This document shows positions 17,263 to 27,264 of a DNA stretch of 53,216 nucleotides, piece after piece. Source of the stretch: Shewanella marinintestina (GTDB lineage Bacteria; Pseudomonadota; Gammaproteobacteria; Enterobacterales; Shewanellaceae); contig NZ_JAKILC010000024.1 in assembly GCF_023283845.1 (NCBI RefSeq), positions 1-53,216 of the forward strand, read 5' to 3'. The notes beneath the pieces are model-generated. The model ran no database searches, was not told the DNA's origin, and saw nothing but the letters and a program-made list of their open reading frames with translations. Within the stretch, counting starts at the first letter, position 1, and every line of letters starts with the position of its first letter. Position numbers and translations under genes: made by a program.

Positions 17263-19482
17263 TTAGTTGTTCACTAAATCCAACTCTTCAATGAGGTTTT
17301 GCGCGTTATCAACTTCATCCATCATCCATAGGATGTAACGAATATCCACGTGCACGGCACGGGTGATAGTTGGATTGAAGAACCAGTCTTTAGTAATGGC
17401 TTCGTACGTCGAGTCGAAGTTTAAGCCAACCAGTTCGCCTTTACCGTTAAATACTGGTGAACCTGAGTTACCGCCTGTGGTATCAACACTTGATAGGAAG
17501 TTAACTGGTACAGAGCCAAACTCTTCAGGCTTATCTAAGCAAGAGAACAAGCGGCATAACCAAGATGCAGGGTCTTGATATACGCTTTCAACGGCATGTG
17601 TGCCATAACGCTTAGCTTCAATGGCTGCTAAGAGCTTCGCAGGGGCGTTAAATGGCTCAACACCTGTGTGCTTAGCGGTAATGCCTTCTAAGCGCGTAAA
17701 AGGCTGCTTATAAAGCGCATCTGCAGATTGATAACCATCGACCATACCGTAGGTGATACGCAGTGTACCGTTTGCGTCTGGATATACCGGCCAGCCATTA
17801 GCTTTGTTATAGGCGATTATCGCTTTCATGTAGTCTGGGCGCGCTTTAGAAAGCTTACCTGCTAGTGTCTTAGCGTCTTTCTCTGCCTGCATATTTTGTG
17901 GGTAAAGGGCGACGGCAAGACGGATGAAAGGATCGGCGCTGGTTTCAAATGCGTTAGCGTCAACATCCATCCAGGCTAAACGCTTTTGTTTATCCGTTAG
18001 CGAGCTAAGCGCATATAGTGCATCAAGTTTTTCGCCTAGGCTGACTTCGCTATCGCCTTCATTAAGCATGGCATCAAGCTGAGCCACACGGTTATCTTGA
18101 GCGAGATAAGCCTCTAAATCTTGCATCCATAGGGTTTTATCAACGCTAATGGCAAAGCTTGAGTCTAAACGCTTAAGGCGAGCCTTAAACATCTTCATGT
18201 CACGCTCTTGATAACCTTCTTCGCGCTCTGCATCTGGTTTTTGCTTTTCTTTGGCTAAGCGGTAAAGCTTATTTGCCGTTGCTAGCAATTCACTGCTTTG
18301 AGCATTTTCAAAGTAGTAGCGACCCTGGCGCTGCAGACGTTGCTCTACTAACAAGGTTTCAAGTTCATCAAATTGAGCTTGGAATGATTGATACTCGGCA
18401 TCTTTTACTAGCCAAGCGAGGAAGTCATCTTCGCGGCTTTGTTTAATGCCAGTAATATCGGTGGCTTTAAAACCATCTAGCAAACCGTTGTATTTTTTCA
18501 TGCGGTTTGCCATGCCCGCTAGCGTGCCAGCATATTTGATTTTAACGTCTTTATCGTTAGCGCTCATGGCTTCGATTGTATCGATACGTAGCTGGTAGCG
18601 TGTGGCAAGTGTTGGATATAACCAGTCACTAGCAAACTTAAGCTCACTGGTTAAACGGTAACGGCTAGTTGACCCAGGGTAACCAGCGACAAATACACCG
18701 TCACCTGCTTTAACCCCGTCGGCATTAACTTTTAAGTAGCTTTTAGGCACGTAAGGCACATTGTCTTCGGCATAAGCGGCAGGCTTGCCATCTTTACCAA
18801 CATAGGCACGCAGGAAGGTAAAGTCAGCTGAGTGACGCGGGTATTCGTAGTTATCGATATCACCGCCAAATGCACCGGCACTTTCAGGTGGCGCGTATAC
18901 TAAGCGTACATCGCGGATAATAAGCTGCTTGATAAGGTAATATTCAAGACCGTTATGGAAACTTCTTACTGAGCAGCGATAGTTATCATCGCTTTCACAC
19001 TCTTTAATCAGCGCTTTGCGGTTAGCTTGAATGTTCTCATAACGCTTTAGCGGATCTTCACCGATATCTTTTTTAACTTGTTTTGATACATCGGTTACCG
19101 CTTCAGTAATATACAAGCGCTCATTTGGGCCTGCGGTTGGTTCTTTATCTTTAGTGGTTGCTAAAAAGCCATCTGCAAGATAGTTATGCTCTTTTTTACT
19201 GTTATATTGAATAGCACGGTAAGCGCAATGATGGTTTGTGACAACTAAGCCTTGGGGCGAAACAAAACTGGCGGTACAATAGCCCAGTCCAACTACTGCA
19301 TTCATTGGGTAGCTGGTTAAGTCCGCTAATTGCTTAGCTGGAATATCGATACCACGTTCGCTGAGCTTATCGGCGATAGATGGCATTTGATAGGGTTGCC
19401 ATTGTCCTTCATCGGCCAATGCTACGGCTGATGGCAGCATCCCTGTCGAAAGGGCAACGGCAGCAATCAATGCATTGCGCAT
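17263..19482 (-). CDS. S46 family dipeptidyl-peptidase (DPP7/DPP11 type)
   Basis: The 739-residue product has a signal peptide (to about ALADE, residue 24). Its chymotrypsin-like halves are split by a large helical insertion, as in S46 enzymes. The triad is read as the His pair in TNHHCAY (84/85), Asp220 in PRHSADF and Ser673 in TTGGNSGSPVF. GYCTASFVSPQGL and GGDIDNYEYPRHS are S46 hallmarks. The family removes N-terminal dipeptides in the periplasm of peptide-fermenting or peptide-oxidising bacteria. I cannot fix hydrophobic (DPP7) versus acidic (DPP11) specificity by eye. It is divergent from dnaB, with a 123-bp promoter gap. Confidence 0.93.
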   Translation of the reverse strand: MRNALIAAVALSTGMLPSAVALADEGQWQPYQMPSIADKLSERGIDIPAKQLADLTSYPMNAVVGLGYCTASFVSPQGLVVTNHHCAYRAIQYNSKKEHNYLADGFLATTKDKEPTAGPNERLYITEAVTDVSKQVKKDIGEDPLKRYENIQANRKALIKECESDDNYRCSVRSFHNGLEYYLIKQLIIRDVRLVYAPPESAGAFGGDIDNYEYPRHSADFTFLRAYVGKDGKPAAYAEDNVPYVPKSYLKVNADGVKAGDGVFVAGYPGSTSRYRLTSELKFASDWLYPTLATRYQLRIDTIEAMSANDKDVKIKYAGTLAGMANRMKKYNGLLDGFKATDITGIKQSREDDFLAWLVKDAEYQSFQAQFDELETLLVEQRLQRQGRYYFENAQSSELLATANKLYRLAKEKQKPDAEREEGYQERDMKMFKARLKRLDSSFAISVDKTLWMQDLEAYLAQDNRVAQLDAMLNEGDSEVSLGEKLDALYALSSLTDKQKRLAWMDVDANAFETSADPFIRLAVALYPQNMQAEKDAKTLAGKLSKARPDYMKAIIAYNKANGWPVYPDANGTLRITYGMVDGYQSADALYKQPFTRLEGITAKHTGVEPFNAPAKLLAAIEAKRYGTHAVESVYQDPASWLCRLFSCLDKPEEFGSVPVNFLSSVDTTGGNSGSPVFNGKGELVGLNFDSTYEAITKDWFFNPTITRAVHVDIRYILWMMDEVDNAQNLIEELDLVNN

Positions 19483-19605
19483 GTTCTTTCCTTAATATTG
19501 TTATAGTTTATTTTTAGGTGCAGGTCGTTAGATGTTAAATGCCTGCTTTGCTTGACCCCAGTTTTATACCACATTTTGCTTAATCGTTGGAATTTTGGAG
19601 ATTTA

Positions 19606-21012
19606 ATGTCACAACAACGCGCCTTTAAGGGCAAAGAGAAACCAAGAGATCTTCAGATGGACGCGCTGAAGATGCCGCCGCATTCAATTGAAGCTGAGCA
19701 ATCGGTTCTCGGTGGTTTGATGTTGGACTCTGATGCTTGGGATAGAGTGGCTGAAGCTGTCGTAAAAGAAGATTTCTATTCCCGTGCCCACGGCACCATT
19801 TTTACGGCAATGGAATCTTTGATCAGTGCGGGTCAACCAATCGACTTAATTACTGTATCTGAACAACTTGAGCTTGAAGATCAGCTTGAAGATGTCGGCG
19901 GCTTTGCTTATATCGGTGAAATCGCCAAAAACACCCCGAGCGCAGGTAACATCCACTCGTACGCAAATATTGTACGTGAGCGTGCGGTTGTTCGTGACAT
20001 GATTAAAGTGGCTAACGAGATTGCCGATGCAGGTTTTAATCCGGAAGGACGTAACTCGAGCGAATTGCTTGATTTAGCCGAAACCAAAGTCTTTAAAATT
20101 GCTGAGCAGCGTGCCAATGCTAACGAAGGCCCTGAAGGCATTAAAGCGATTCTTGAAAAGACCGTCGATAAAATCGAAGAGCTATACAACAACCCGACCA
20201 GTGGTGTAACCGGTGTGTCGAGTGGTTTTGGCGACTTAGATAAAATGACCGCGGGTTTCCAGTCCGGTGACTTGATTATTGTAGCGGCGCGTCCATCTAT
20301 GGGTAAAACCACCTTTGCGATGAACTTGTGTGAGCAAGCGGCACTGCACGAAGACAAACCAGTGCTTATTTTCAGCTTGGAGATGCCTTCAGAACAGATC
20401 ATGATGCGTATGTTGGCCTCGCTTGGCCGCGTCGATCAAACCAAAATCCGTACTGGTCAGCTAGATGATGACGATTGGGCACGTGTATCATCAACTATGG
20501 GCATTATGCTTGAGCAAGGTAAGATGTACATTGATGATGGCTCAGGCTTAACCCCTACAGAAGTGCGAAGTCGAGCACGACGTATCGCTCGTGAATACGG
20601 TGGGCTATCGATGATCATGATCGATTACCTTCAGTTGATGCAGGTACCGGCACTTAAAGATAACCGTACTTTAGAGATCTCAGAGATTTCACGCTCACTT
20701 AAAGCCTTGGCGAAAGAGCTGGAAATCCCAGTTGTTGCACTATCACAGCTTAACCGCTCACTTGAGCAACGTGCTGATAAACGTCCGGTTAACTCGGATT
20801 TGCGTGAATCGGGCGCGATTGAGCAGGATGCCGATTTGATCATGTTTATTTATCGTGATGAAGTGTATAACAACGATTCTGAAGATAAAGGTACCGCTGA
20901 AATCATTATTGGTAAGCAACGTAACGGCCCAATTGGGCGTGTGCGCTTAACCTTCCAAGGCCAATTCTCGCGTTTTGATAACTATGCTGGTCCACAATTC
21001 GAAGAAGATTAA
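19606..21012 (+). CDS. dnaB: Replicative DNA helicase DnaB
   Basis: The 468-residue helicase (471 in E. coli) has the N-terminal primase-interacting domain (HSIEAEQSVLGGL, about residues 24-125), a linker and a RecA-like ATPase domain. Walker A is ARPSMGKTT with Lys234, and the later motifs EMPSEQIMMRM and IDYLQLM are clear. ATG 19606 is chosen because GGAG stands 5 bases upstream and the family begins near there. An in-frame extension to 19552 lacks homology-like content. No intein is present. alr follows on the same strand. Confidence 0.98.
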   Translation: MSQQRAFKGKEKPRDLQMDALKMPPHSIEAEQSVLGGLMLDSDAWDRVAEAVVKEDFYSRAHGTIFTAMESLISAGQPIDLITVSEQLELEDQLEDVGGFAYIGEIAKNTPSAGNIHSYANIVRERAVVRDMIKVANEIADAGFNPEGRNSSELLDLAETKVFKIAEQRANANEGPEGIKAILEKTVDKIEELYNNPTSGVTGVSSGFGDLDKMTAGFQSGDLIIVAARPSMGKTTFAMNLCEQAALHEDKPVLIFSLEMPSEQIMMRMLASLGRVDQTKIRTGQLDDDDWARVSSTMGIMLEQGKMYIDDGSGLTPTEVRSRARRIAREYGGLSMIMIDYLQLMQVPALKDNRTLEISEISRSLKALAKELEIPVVALSQLNRSLEQRADKRPVNSDLRESGAIEQDADLIMFIYRDEVYNNDSEDKGTAEIIIGKQRNGPIGRVRLTFQGQFSRFDNYAGPQFEED

Positions 21013-21106
21013 TTGTTGTCCATGTTCACTTATTTTACACAGTGATTGAATACAATAGGGCCTCATAGAGGCTCTTATTTTTAGACTAGATAGAACAAGG
21101 TTACTT

Positions 21107-22183
21107 GTGAAACCATTCCCACGAGCAGAGATCAGTCGCCAAGCATTGAAGCATAATCTGGCTCGGCTGCATGAATTAGCCCCATCAAGTAAAGTGATGG
21201 CGGTGGTAAAAGCTAATGGCTATGGCCATGGCTTACTTAATGTCGCTCAATGTTTAGATAATGCCGATGGTTTTGGCTTAGCGCGTTTAGAAGAGGCGCT
21301 TGCGCTGCGCGTCGGTGGCGTTACTGCAAAACTACTTTTATTGGAAGGTTTCTTCCGCGCGGCAGATCTTGCAACGCTAGTTGAACACGATATCGAAACC
21401 GTAGTGCACCATGAGTCGCAAATCGAGATGCTGGAACAAGCAGAGCTTGATAAGCCAGTTAACGTGTGGATGAAAGTTGACTCAGGTATGCACCGCTTAG
21501 GATTTGTGCCAGATGAATTTCATGAGGTTTACCAGCGCCTAGTTGCGTGTAAAAACATTGCCAAGCCGATTAATCTGATGACCCACTTTGCTTGCGCTGA
21601 TGAGCCAGACAATAACTACACCGCAACCCAATTAGCCACATTTGAACAATTAACCAAAGACTTACCTGGCGAGCGCACCTTAGCAAATTCCGCTGGCGCG
21701 TTGTTTTGGCAGCAAAGCCAAGCAAGTTGGATCCGCCCAGGTATTGCACTTTATGGCGTCTCACCAGTTGTTGGAGATCTTGGTACCAAGCATGGGCTCA
21801 TTCCTGCAATGGAGTTAGTGTCGCAACTGATTGCAATACGCGAGCATAAAGCGGGTCAGCCTGTGGGCTATGGTAGTCACTGGGTAGCAGATAAAGATAC
21901 TAAGTTGGGTGTGGTTGCCATTGGTTATGGTGATGGCTACCCACGTAACGCCCCTTTGGGGACGCCTGTGTTAATTAATGGCCGTTTAGCACCCATTGTT
22001 GGTCGTGTGTCGATGGATATGCTAACAGTCGATTTAGGTGACCACGCGCTTGATAATGTTGGTGATAAAGCCGTGCTTTGGGGGAAGGACCTTCCAGTAG
22101 AGGAGGTGGCAGAGCATATTGGTACTATCGCCTACGAGCTTGTGACTAAATTGACTCCACGAGTCGCAGTTTGCCTAGACTGA
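21107..22183 (+). CDS. alr: Alanine racemase, biosynthetic
   Basis: This 358-residue PLP enzyme interconverts L- and D-alanine for peptidoglycan. The PLP lysine is Lys35 in VVKANGYGHG and the opposing catalytic base is Tyr255 in PVGYGSHW. The C-terminal beta domain has GYGDGYPR and GRVSMDM. The start is GTG 21107 with AAGG upstream. The dnaB-alr order matches E. coli. A weak GCCTC/GAGGC hairpin (21060-21072) lies in the 94-bp gap, so alr may be partly independent of dnaB. Confidence 0.97.
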   Translation: MKPFPRAEISRQALKHNLARLHELAPSSKVMAVVKANGYGHGLLNVAQCLDNADGFGLARLEEALALRVGGVTAKLLLLEGFFRAADLATLVEHDIETVVHHESQIEMLEQAELDKPVNVWMKVDSGMHRLGFVPDEFHEVYQRLVACKNIAKPINLMTHFACADEPDNNYTATQLATFEQLTKDLPGERTLANSAGALFWQQSQASWIRPGIALYGVSPVVGDLGTKHGLIPAMELVSQLIAIREHKAGQPVGYGSHWVADKDTKLGVVAIGYGDGYPRNAPLGTPVLINGRLAPIVGRVSMDMLTVDLGDHALDNVGDKAVLWGKDLPVEEVAEHIGTIAYELVTKLTPRVAVCLD

Positions 22184-22252
22184 GCAAATAATCAAATTAT
22201 GTGATGCTGCAAATTGAGGCAGGACGCCCGGTGCAGTAGAAGATGTCTTAAA

Positions 22253-23554
22253 TTGAAAACAAATCCTTTAACTATACTTTTCGCTTTGGGCTTAATGTCT
22301 CCTTATGCGAGTGCTGCATCAGCAACTGAGAGCTTAGACGGTCAACCATCCGCTGAAGAGCAAGTTATCATTGAGTCTGTTGAATCTAGCGCTAACAAGC
22401 AGAAAAAAACCAACGATAACCAATTACCTGATTATGAATCTGAATTTGTTGCAGTGCCGTTTGCGTTTTCAACTGAAAGCCTAAGTACAGCTTTTGGCGC
22501 CGCCGGCGTACTAAAGCATGCCGGACAAATTCAGTCTTCTATTTTAGGGATCGGCGTTTACAGTACCAATGGTAGTTGGATTAGCTATTTAAGATTTAAC
22601 GACTATAAAGTCCCAAGTATCGACCAATGGCTATTTTCAGCTGAAACCTACCAAGCTCGTTATAAAGAAGGCGTGTATTACGTACCGGGCCAAGCTGATG
22701 TGTATGGCGACACAGAGCGTGTTATCGCGTTAGGTGATGAGTCTTATACCAAGTTACATGCTAAGTATATTTTGCCTATTGGCCGTGGTAGCCAAGGTGC
22801 TGTGCGCAGTCTTGGCCGTGCGCGTGGCGAGATTAGCTGGAATCCACTTGAGTCTGGTGTAACCAGCGTTAAATTTAGCCCATTTACTCAAAGTCGTGAG
22901 TTGGAAGGGTACGAATACTTGCCTGAAGAGGCAAAAGGTCTTGCTGTAGAGCTTGATTGGGATAACCGAGATAACGGTAAAAACAGCACTCAAGGTGGAC
23001 AAACCAACTTTAAAATGACCCGCGATTTTGGCAGCGGTTCACGCAATAGCTGGACTACCTGGGAATTTGAACAAAGTGCCTTTGTATCGATAGATTCTAA
23101 CGATTGGTTCGGCCAGCAAATTATGGCGTTTAATTTTTACTTAGCAGATACCCCAACTTGGACTTCTGATTCAAACGGTGATGTTCATCGTCCACCCAGT
23201 TTTGCAGGTGTCAGTTTAGGTGGCTTCGAGCGTCTTCGCGGTTATACCAGCAAGCGTTTCACTGGGCGTTCAGCTGTGCTGTATAGCGCAGAGTATCGAG
23301 TTCAACCTAGATGGCAACCATTGCAAGAATGGCCGGTATTTAACTTATACGACATTCCTTGGTGGCAGTGGGTTGCGTTTGCAGAAGCCGGCCAAGTTAG
23401 CGACGAGTTTAGCGCAAGTGCGCTGCACGATGAACTTAAGTGGTCAGCAGGTATTGGTGCGCGCTTTGAAGTTGAAAGCATAGTTGTACGTGCTGAACTT
23501 GCCTTTAGTGAAGAGTCTAATCAGTTCTGGATCATGGTGAATCAACCATTTTAG
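22253..23554 (+). CDS. Omp85/BamA-TamA family outer-membrane barrel protein (surface antigen)
   Basis: From TTG 22253 the 433-residue product has a clean signal peptide (MKTNPLTILFALGLMSPYASA). A C-terminal barrel of alternating strands carries an Omp85-type lid-loop motif, RLRGYTSKRFTG, and a closing strand ending in Phe (WIMVNQPF). There is no room for several POTRA domains, so it resembles the short patatin-less Omp85 proteins rather than BamA itself. The longer frame from 22214 has an Arg/Cys-rich start unlike a signal peptide. Its substrate or partner is unknown. It follows alr by 69 bp. Confidence 0.8.
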   Translation: MKTNPLTILFALGLMSPYASAASATESLDGQPSAEEQVIIESVESSANKQKKTNDNQLPDYESEFVAVPFAFSTESLSTAFGAAGVLKHAGQIQSSILGIGVYSTNGSWISYLRFNDYKVPSIDQWLFSAETYQARYKEGVYYVPGQADVYGDTERVIALGDESYTKLHAKYILPIGRGSQGAVRSLGRARGEISWNPLESGVTSVKFSPFTQSRELEGYEYLPEEAKGLAVELDWDNRDNGKNSTQGGQTNFKMTRDFGSGSRNSWTTWEFEQSAFVSIDSNDWFGQQIMAFNFYLADTPTWTSDSNGDVHRPPSFAGVSLGGFERLRGYTSKRFTGRSAVLYSAEYRVQPRWQPLQEWPVFNLYDIPWWQWVAFAEAGQVSDEFSASALHDELKWSAGIGARFEVESIVVRAELAFSEESNQFWIMVNQPF

Positions 23555-23588
23555 TTCAAGCTTTAGTTAGGCTTTTTAAGTCGTAAAA

Positions 23589-23610
23589 AAAGGCACCTTT
23601 CGGTGCCTTT
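23589..23610. terminator. Terminator for the cytochrome gene, probably bidirectional
   Basis: AAAGGCACC-TTTC-GGTGCCTTT forms a 9-bp stem. On the minus strand it is followed by TTTT, making a good terminator for the cytochrome gene, and on the plus strand it follows the Omp85 gene. A second stem (TTGAGGTG 23635-23642 with CACCTCAA 23658-23665) sits between it and the cytochrome stop codon. Confidence 0.85.
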
Positions 23611-23681
23611 GACTTTTGCAGGGGATGGAACTTATTGAGGTGTTAGGGACTAATTACCACCTCAATTTCTTACATTACAAG

Positions 23682-25865
23682 TTATAAGCTAAAACCGTGA
23701 TGCTCCATGACTTTCTCTGGACTATGGCAGGTCGCACAAGCTTCTTTAGCATCCTTAGCATTACCTGCGTCATTGACATCTACCATATGCTCTGCATCTT
23801 TATTAGCGCCAAAGTAACCGCCGTTGCTTCTCATATGTGACATAGCAGCATCTGACATGTACTTCTGGTGACAGCTCATACATGCGGCAACATCTGAAGA
23901 GGCATACCAAGTTTCAACCACTTCATCGGCGGCAGGTTTTTGGGTGCTAGGTATCGCGTGAGCTTGACCTGCGTTGCGACCAAGTTCGAAGCCATAATCT
24001 TTACCGCTCCAACCTTCGACTGCAGAGTGACAGGTAGTACAATCTGTTTTAAGGATTGTACCGCTGCCACCGTGGCCATTGTCGTGACCCTCAGCTTTGT
24101 GTGCTTTGTACATAAAGCTAGTCGATTTTAGTAATGCAACGCCATTGTCTGCCTCGCCATTACCTTTGAGGCTCTTGTCGTTAGTATGGCAAGCAATACA
24201 ATTCACGCCGTTTGAGTCATGGTAGAACTCTTTGCTGTGACAGCTAAAACATGTCGCTTCATCAACGATAGCGCGTCTATCTGCAACCACTGCATCAGCG
24301 TCGCTGAGCACAGTGCGATAAGCGTCGGTTTGTACATAAGCGGGATAAGCATTATCAGCATCACATGAGGTGCGAATAGCGCTGCTTTCCTCAAAACAGA
24401 CCTTAAGCACAGGTAGAACTTCTAAAGAGCGAGAAGTAATATCGCTTGGGAAGTTCATGCTAGCTACAACACTAACAGTATTATCTGGATTCCAAGTGGC
24501 TTTGGTGTCGTCTTTTAAGTCAATACGGCGCTCACTGTAAGGTGATTGGTTGTAATCAGGATAGTCTTTTTCAACGTCCCAGCTCACGACCATATATGGT
24601 TTGCTGTAGCCTTGCTTGTAAACTTCATCTTTGGCAACAAGTTCACCGTTGGCATCCATAATTTTAGCTTCGAACTGGATTTCATTTGCTGGAGAGATGC
24701 TGACTTTACTGACTTCAACTGTGTAAGTTTCAGCAGCTTCATAAGGCTTCTTATGATCAGTATGCACAGCAGCGCTGTGGCAATCAGTGCAGCTTAACGC
24801 TGGATTTTTATCTGACTTATGTTGTGCAGGTGAGTCGGTATGGCAACCCGAGCAGGCATTAGCGTTAGCATTTGCTAGCCATAGGTCTTTGTCCGCTAAT
24901 GTTTCATCTTCAACGTGGCAAGTTGCACAATCCATAAATGGCTTAGTTGGGAATGCTGGATAGTCGAACGCGTGATCGCCGCCGTAGCCAGCGATGGTAT
25001 AAGGCATAGGCACGACATTACCCTCAGCATCTTTTCCTTCGCGGTTTGGTCCCATGTGAATAGCGTGCACCATGTGTCCGAGCTCTACAGATACGGCATT
25101 CGGATCAGTCACTATACCGTTATGGCATGACTGACAGTTTTCCATATCTAAACGGCGTCCGCCGTGTGCTTTAAGGCTATCAGGCTGGTGGCAGGTATAA
25201 CACGTTTCTAATGTCACTAGCTCTCGCGTCCCAAGTCCTTCGGTAGAATTTGTTGCAGGGATCCAATCGTAATGTGCGTTTTCTGCAAGCTCATGGCCAG
25301 AGGCATATTCAAATTGCATTTCAATGGCAATGCGTTGAGTTAAAGCTGGGTCAAAAACGACTCCTGCAGGGTCGGTTGCAGTGGTTAAGTTAGTGCTGAA
25401 AGTATAAGTGTAAGTGCCATCTTTATGGTCAACTAAGCATTCTGTACAATTTTTAATTTGTTCAAAACCTTGCTCAAAGGTGGTACCAGCGTCATTAGTG
25501 GCTTCGTTGAGCAGTGAAATCCACTGTTTTAGTTCAGAGTCTTGAGCTGTTTTGAGCTGTGCCAAAGAGAAGCGGAAGTCATGATATTCATTTTCTGCGC
25601 TTAAGCCATGTAGACCCACGCCTTGTTTATTTTCTAATTCAAAATCGACTGTAATAGTACCGTCGGCGTAGTTTGCATTTTTTATATTAGCAATGGCTTC
25701 ATTTGCCATATCAATATGTAAACCTGAAGTACCAGGATCACCATCTCCACCTGGCTTACCATCTTCACCATTTTTCCCATCATCACCATCTGAACACCCA
25801 GAGATTAGTATTGCAGAGCTAATCAATAGGGCTAACGATGTTTTTCTTCTCATTATCATCATCAT
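23682..25865 (-). CDS. Decaheme c-type cytochrome lipoprotein, OmcA/MtrC family
   Basis: From ATG 25865 this is a 727-residue lipoprotein. The lipobox is LISGC with lipid Cys24, and it is followed by seven Gly-X-Y triplets (27-47). Ten CXXCH motifs fall in two clusters of five, beginning at 222, 244, 313, 338, 359 and 539, 556, 609, 662, 710. They are separated by a beta-type domain, giving the domain I-IV layout of MtrC and OmcA. Extra Cys pairs (140/143 and 490/501) could be disulfides. The family carries electrons from periplasm to minerals or soluble acceptors at the cell surface. AAGGA lies 4 bases before the chosen ATG; upstream ATG 25886 is less likely. No mtrA/mtrB partners are in the window. 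Confidence 0.93.
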   Translation of the reverse strand: MMMIMRRKTSLALLISSAILISGCSDGDDGKNGEDGKPGGDGDPGTSGLHIDMANEAIANIKNANYADGTITVDFELENKQGVGLHGLSAENEYHDFRFSLAQLKTAQDSELKQWISLLNEATNDAGTTFEQGFEQIKNCTECLVDHKDGTYTYTFSTNLTTATDPAGVVFDPALTQRIAIEMQFEYASGHELAENAHYDWIPATNSTEGLGTRELVTLETCYTCHQPDSLKAHGGRRLDMENCQSCHNGIVTDPNAVSVELGHMVHAIHMGPNREGKDAEGNVVPMPYTIAGYGGDHAFDYPAFPTKPFMDCATCHVEDETLADKDLWLANANANACSGCHTDSPAQHKSDKNPALSCTDCHSAAVHTDHKKPYEAAETYTVEVSKVSISPANEIQFEAKIMDANGELVAKDEVYKQGYSKPYMVVSWDVEKDYPDYNQSPYSERRIDLKDDTKATWNPDNTVSVVASMNFPSDITSRSLEVLPVLKVCFEESSAIRTSCDADNAYPAYVQTDAYRTVLSDADAVVADRRAIVDEATCFSCHSKEFYHDSNGVNCIACHTNDKSLKGNGEADNGVALLKSTSFMYKAHKAEGHDNGHGGSGTILKTDCTTCHSAVEGWSGKDYGFELGRNAGQAHAIPSTQKPAADEVVETWYASSDVAACMSCHQKYMSDAAMSHMRSNGGYFGANKDAEHMVDVNDAGNAKDAKEACATCHSPEKVMEHHGFSL

Positions 25866-26286
25866 GCGTTCCTTAAAGATAACCATTCTTGGTTACCTAA
25901 ATGTTATTGAGCTTACTTTTATGTTGATATGAGGTTGATCACCTTTGTTATGGTGTGCTTATTTAGTGGTATCTGCCGTATTGATCTTTAAGTTTACTTG
26001 TATATGTGGCTTTGGAGGGTTCCGTTAGTGTTTAGTGTTTTTGTTTTCGTGATTTGTAGTTGTATCTTGTTGTTTTTAATTGCTGGAAATGTAAATTTCA
26101 AATTTTGCAAATCTGAAAAAGAGAACTGCTGGTCGTTTTAAATACAGTGCTTAAGTCACAGTACTGAGTAATGGCTAATATACGGCTCACGAAAATAGAG
26201 GTGGTCGGTACCTAAGCTCTAAAGATTGGGTTAGATTATTTACTAATAGTTTAAGAAGAAGTTGTAGGAGTATTATTTGAGGGAAA
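25866..26286. promoter_or_regulatory. Divergent regulatory region between cytochrome and LysR genes
   Basis: About 420 AT-rich bases separate the divergent decaheme cytochrome and LysR genes. This is where the promoters, and probably the LysR binding sites, must lie. I looked for CRP, FNR and sigma-54 patterns and found no convincing match. No open reading frame of note is seen. Confidence 0.5.
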
Positions 26287-27264
26287 ATGAATAAGTTAAG
26301 TACTAATAACCTGTTCGATATCCAAGTATTTGTGCTCTTGTATGAATCACTCAATGCAACTACGGTAAGCCAAAACCTAGGCGTGCCTAGCTCTAAAGTC
26401 AGTCGCAGCTTAAAATCGTTGCGACATTCGCTAAACGCATCGCTGTTTGTGCGTAAGCAACAAGGCTTTGAAAGAAGCGAATTAGCCGACGATATTTATC
26501 CTAAAATGAAGCGTATTGTTGAGTTAGCTAAATTGTGTGAGCAAGCCGATACGTATAGCCAGCCAGAACGAAAAAGGGAACTGGTGATCGCTTGTCCTTC
26601 TTCTTTATCATTAAATCTACTGCATGCTTTGCAGCAAACTGCACTCGAGCAAGAGCAAAGCTTTCTCTTTCATTTAAAATCTTGTAGCAGCAATACTGTT
26701 GATTTATTGAAGCAGCAACATGTTGATATCGCTGTCACTTGCAGCGCATATAATACTGAGCAGATATCATCTAATTTAATCACACATTCAGATGCCTATG
26801 TGCTAGTAGCAAGGTGTGAACACCCTTTATTCGATGGCGATGAATCTATAGGTATTGCCGAAATATGTGCATATCCCTACATCAGTTTTTCAAGCAATGA
26901 ACTTTACGATGTTGTCGACCCATTAGCATCTTACGCCTTAGATACGCAACGTAGTTTAGATATGGTGCTGAAGGTGTGTTTTCTGGCTGACTTGATGCTT
27001 GAGCTGGAGAAGAGTGATGCAGTGGCATTGCTCAATCATAATGATGCGATTAAGTTTCTTTGCCAGCGTGGCAATATCGCTGCAGTAAAATTAACTGATG
27101 ACTTGAGTTCACAGATAAATCAGCGCAGTGGACAGAATCATTACTATTTAACTCAAATGCGCAATGATAGAAGCTATCCTGATTGGATCGGAGATCAAAT
27201 CCAGCAATATATTAAGGCCAATGTGATCGCTAGAGCAGGAGGTCACAATGAAAAAGTTATCTAG
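26287..27264 (+). CDS. LysR family transcriptional regulator, first of a tandem pair
   Basis: The 325-residue protein has an N-terminal winged helix-turn-helix (about residues 8-68, with NLGVPSSKVSRSLKSLRHSL and the LFVRK wing) and a C-terminal LysR substrate domain (about 95-300). The effector is unknown. It is divergent from the decaheme cytochrome gene, the common position for a LysR activator of its neighbour. Its last 17 bases overlap the next regulator gene, so the two are translationally linked. Identity between the pair is modest, so the duplication is not recent. Confidence 0.92.
   Translation: MNKLSTNNLFDIQVFVLLYESLNATTVSQNLGVPSSKVSRSLKSLRHSLNASLFVRKQQGFERSELADDIYPKMKRIVELAKLCEQADTYSQPERKRELVIACPSSLSLNLLHALQQTALEQEQSFLFHLKSCSSNTVDLLKQQHVDIAVTCSAYNTEQISSNLITHSDAYVLVARCEHPLFDGDESIGIAEICAYPYISFSSNELYDVVDPLASYALDTQRSLDMVLKVCFLADLMLELEKSDAVALLNHNDAIKFLCQRGNIAAVKLTDDLSSQINQRSGQNHYYLTQMRNDRSYPDWIGDQIQQYIKANVIARAGGHNEKVI

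Noticed and set aside
22214..22252. Longer N-terminus for the Omp85-type protein
   Set aside because: The extension is Arg/Cys-rich and would precede a perfect signal peptide, so the start at TTG 22253 is preferred.
25866..26286. CRP or FNR site controlling the cytochrome
   Set aside because: Candidate TGATC and GTGAT words lack the matching half-site at the right spacing.
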